Below are positions 62,972-64,000 of a stretch of 64,000 bases of DNA, one piece after another (the stretch's first letter is position 1; each line of letters begins with the position of its first letter). The DNA lies in assembly GCA_049657775.1 (NCBI GenBank), contig JBASNZ010000091.1:1-64000 (forward strand), given 5' to 3'. This DNA comes from JBASNZ01 sp049657775. Its GTDB lineage: Bacteria; Actinomycetota; Coriobacteriia; Anaerosomatales; Anaerosomataceae. A program made the position numbers and the translations under genes. The notes beneath the pieces are model-generated. The model did no database searches. It had not been told where the DNA came from and worked only from the letters and a program-made list of their open reading frames with translations.

Positions 62972-64000
62972 CTCCGACGTGCGTCTGGGACGAGATCCCC
63001 GCGCAGAAGCGCGTGGCGGCCTTCCTCAAGCGGGTCGTGAACGACGGTACGGTGTCGCACGCCTACCTGTTCGTCGGTCCGGTGGGTGCGGGCAAGAAGA
63101 CGGCCGCAAAGGCGCTCGCCTGCGCTCTGTACTGCGAGGACGACGGCTGCGGGGCATGCTCGGTGTGCTACCGCGTGATGAACGGCTTTCACCCCGACGT
63201 GCACATCATCTCGCCCGAGGGCGCCGCATCGTACGTGATCGATCAGGTTCGCGATCTCATCCACGACGTGCACCTCAAGCCGGTGCAGTCCGACCGCAAG
63301 GTCTACATCATCGATGAGGCCGACCGCTTCAACCACGAGTCGGCCAACGCGCTTCTCAAGACGCTCGAGGAACCACCTGACAACGTGGTGATGGTGCTGT
63401 TGGCCCGTTCGTACGACGGCGTGCTGCCCACCATCGCATCGCGTTGCCAGGTCGTTCGCTTCAGGCCTGTTCCGCCGTCGGTCGCCGAGGCGCTGCTGGT
63501 GCAGCGGAGTGGCGCCGACCGCACCCAGGCCCGCCTCGCACTCACTGCGGCGGGTGGCGTCGTGCCCCGCGCCGAGGAGATCGTGCGTTCGCCCGATCGC
63601 CTGGCGGCCCGGGCACTCGTCCTCGACACGCTCAAGCAGCTGCCCGTGATGGACGCGCATGACGTGATCTCGGCCGCCCGCGCGCTTCTGGCGGCGGTGA
63701 AGGCTCCGCTCGACGGCCTCAAGACCGCCCAGGCCGAGGAGCTCGAGGAGTACCGCTCACTGCTTGGCACGAAGGCTTCATCCAAGCCACTGGAGGAGCG
63801 TCACAAACGAGAGCTGACCGCCAAGGAGCGCGAGGGGCTCGCTGAGATTCTGGGCGTGGCGCAGAGCTGGCTCAGGGATTGCATGGTACTCTCGCAAGAC
63901 GCGCAGGCGCAGATAGGCAACGCCGACGTTTCGGACGCGATCGACGAGATCGCCGCGATCATCACGCCACGAGCGGTCGTGAGCGCGATCCGGACCGTTG
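62968..64000 (+). CDS. holB: DNA polymerase III delta' subunit, 3' end outside window
   Basis: At least 344 aa; the frame is open at the right edge. The ATG overlaps the tmk stop. It is an AAA+ clamp-loader fold: HAYLFVGPVGAGKKTAAKAL (P-loop), a zinc-binding cysteine group (CEDDGCGACSVC) near residue 55, KVYIIDEADRFNHESANALL (Walker B and sensor region) and LKTLEEPPDNVVMVLLA. The SRC motif near residue 156 (TIASRCQ) supplies the arginine finger region. It loads the sliding clamp as part of the DNA polymerase III holoenzyme. Confidence 0.92.
   Translation, partial: MTPTCVWDEIPAQKRVAAFLKRVVNDGTVSHAYLFVGPVGAGKKTAAKALACALYCEDDGCGACSVCYRVMNGFHPDVHIISPEGAASYVIDQVRDLIHDVHLKPVQSDRKVYIIDEADRFNHESANALLKTLEEPPDNVVMVLLARSYDGVLPTIASRCQVVRFRPVPPSVAEALLVQRSGADRTQARLALTAAGGVVPRAEEIVRSPDRLAARALVLDTLKQLPVMDAHDVISAARALLAAVKAPLDGLKTAQAEELEEYRSLLGTKASSKPLEERHKRELTAKEREGLAEILGVAQSWLRDCMVLSQDAQAQIGNADVSDAIDEIAAIITPRAVVSAIRTV

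Overview
The window is high-GC DNA with frequent GTG and TTG starts and almost no gaps between genes. Multiheme c-type cytochromes, a System II (ResB/CcsA) cytochrome maturation pair, Rex-type regulators, TatA/TatC, hydrogenase nickel-insertion genes (hypA, hypB), class I two-subunit fumarase and UbiE/MenG suggest an anaerobic, respiring actinobacterium. My best guess is an environmental Coriobacteriia-like lineage (OPB41/Anaerosomatales type). That placement is inference from gene content; no rRNA or other phylogenetic marker was read. No rRNA, tRNA, CRISPR array or insertion sequence was recognised.

Layout. (1) 1-14261: a cell-surface polysaccharide locus with four minus-strand family 2 glycosyltransferases, four plus-strand GT1/GT4-type glycosyltransferases, a phosphohexomutase, a polyprenyl-phosphate sugar transferase and an O-antigen ligase-like polymerase fused to TPRs. 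(2) 14293-44913: about 30 kb devoted to electron transfer. It opens with a rex gene, followed by two parallel sets of membrane-anchored TPR protein, membrane-anchored NHL beta-propeller and small secreted cytochrome. Around these lie a 15-motif cytochrome, three NapC/NirT-like membrane-anchored 12-motif cytochromes and two giant secreted cytochromes: 1948 aa with 50 CXXCH plus 8 CX4CH motifs, and 2679 aa with 33 CXXCH motifs behind Ig/FN3-like domains. ResB, CcsA, a third propeller and two lipoproteins close the block. By hand count the eight cytochromes carry 143 CXXCH motifs plus about a dozen wider-spaced ones. (3) 45055-50240: a second, divergent Rex-like gene, a B12-binding/radical SAM protein, UbiE, an amidohydrolase and RseC. 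(4) 50285-55181: small membrane proteins, two divergent STAS proteins, TatA, TatC, HypA, HypB and an HD-domain protein. (5) 55272-64000: topoisomerase I, malate dehydrogenase, fumarase alpha, an MFS transporter, fumarase beta, thymidylate kinase and a truncated DNA polymerase III delta' subunit.

How it fits together. Malate dehydrogenase and fumarase supply or consume reducing equivalents. Rex would read NADH/NAD+. NapC-like proteins could pass electrons from menaquinol to secreted multiheme cytochromes. ResB/CcsA would attach the hemes. The propeller and TPR proteins are plausible assembly or partner proteins outside the membrane.

The most notable regulatory signal is upstream of the 58-motif cytochrome. 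A near-consensus sigma-70 promoter has a palindrome of Rex/CRP-FNR type (TGTGA-N6-TCACA) in its spacer. About 90 nt downstream, still before the gene, lies a strong intrinsic terminator, so this gene appears to be controlled at both initiation and elongation.
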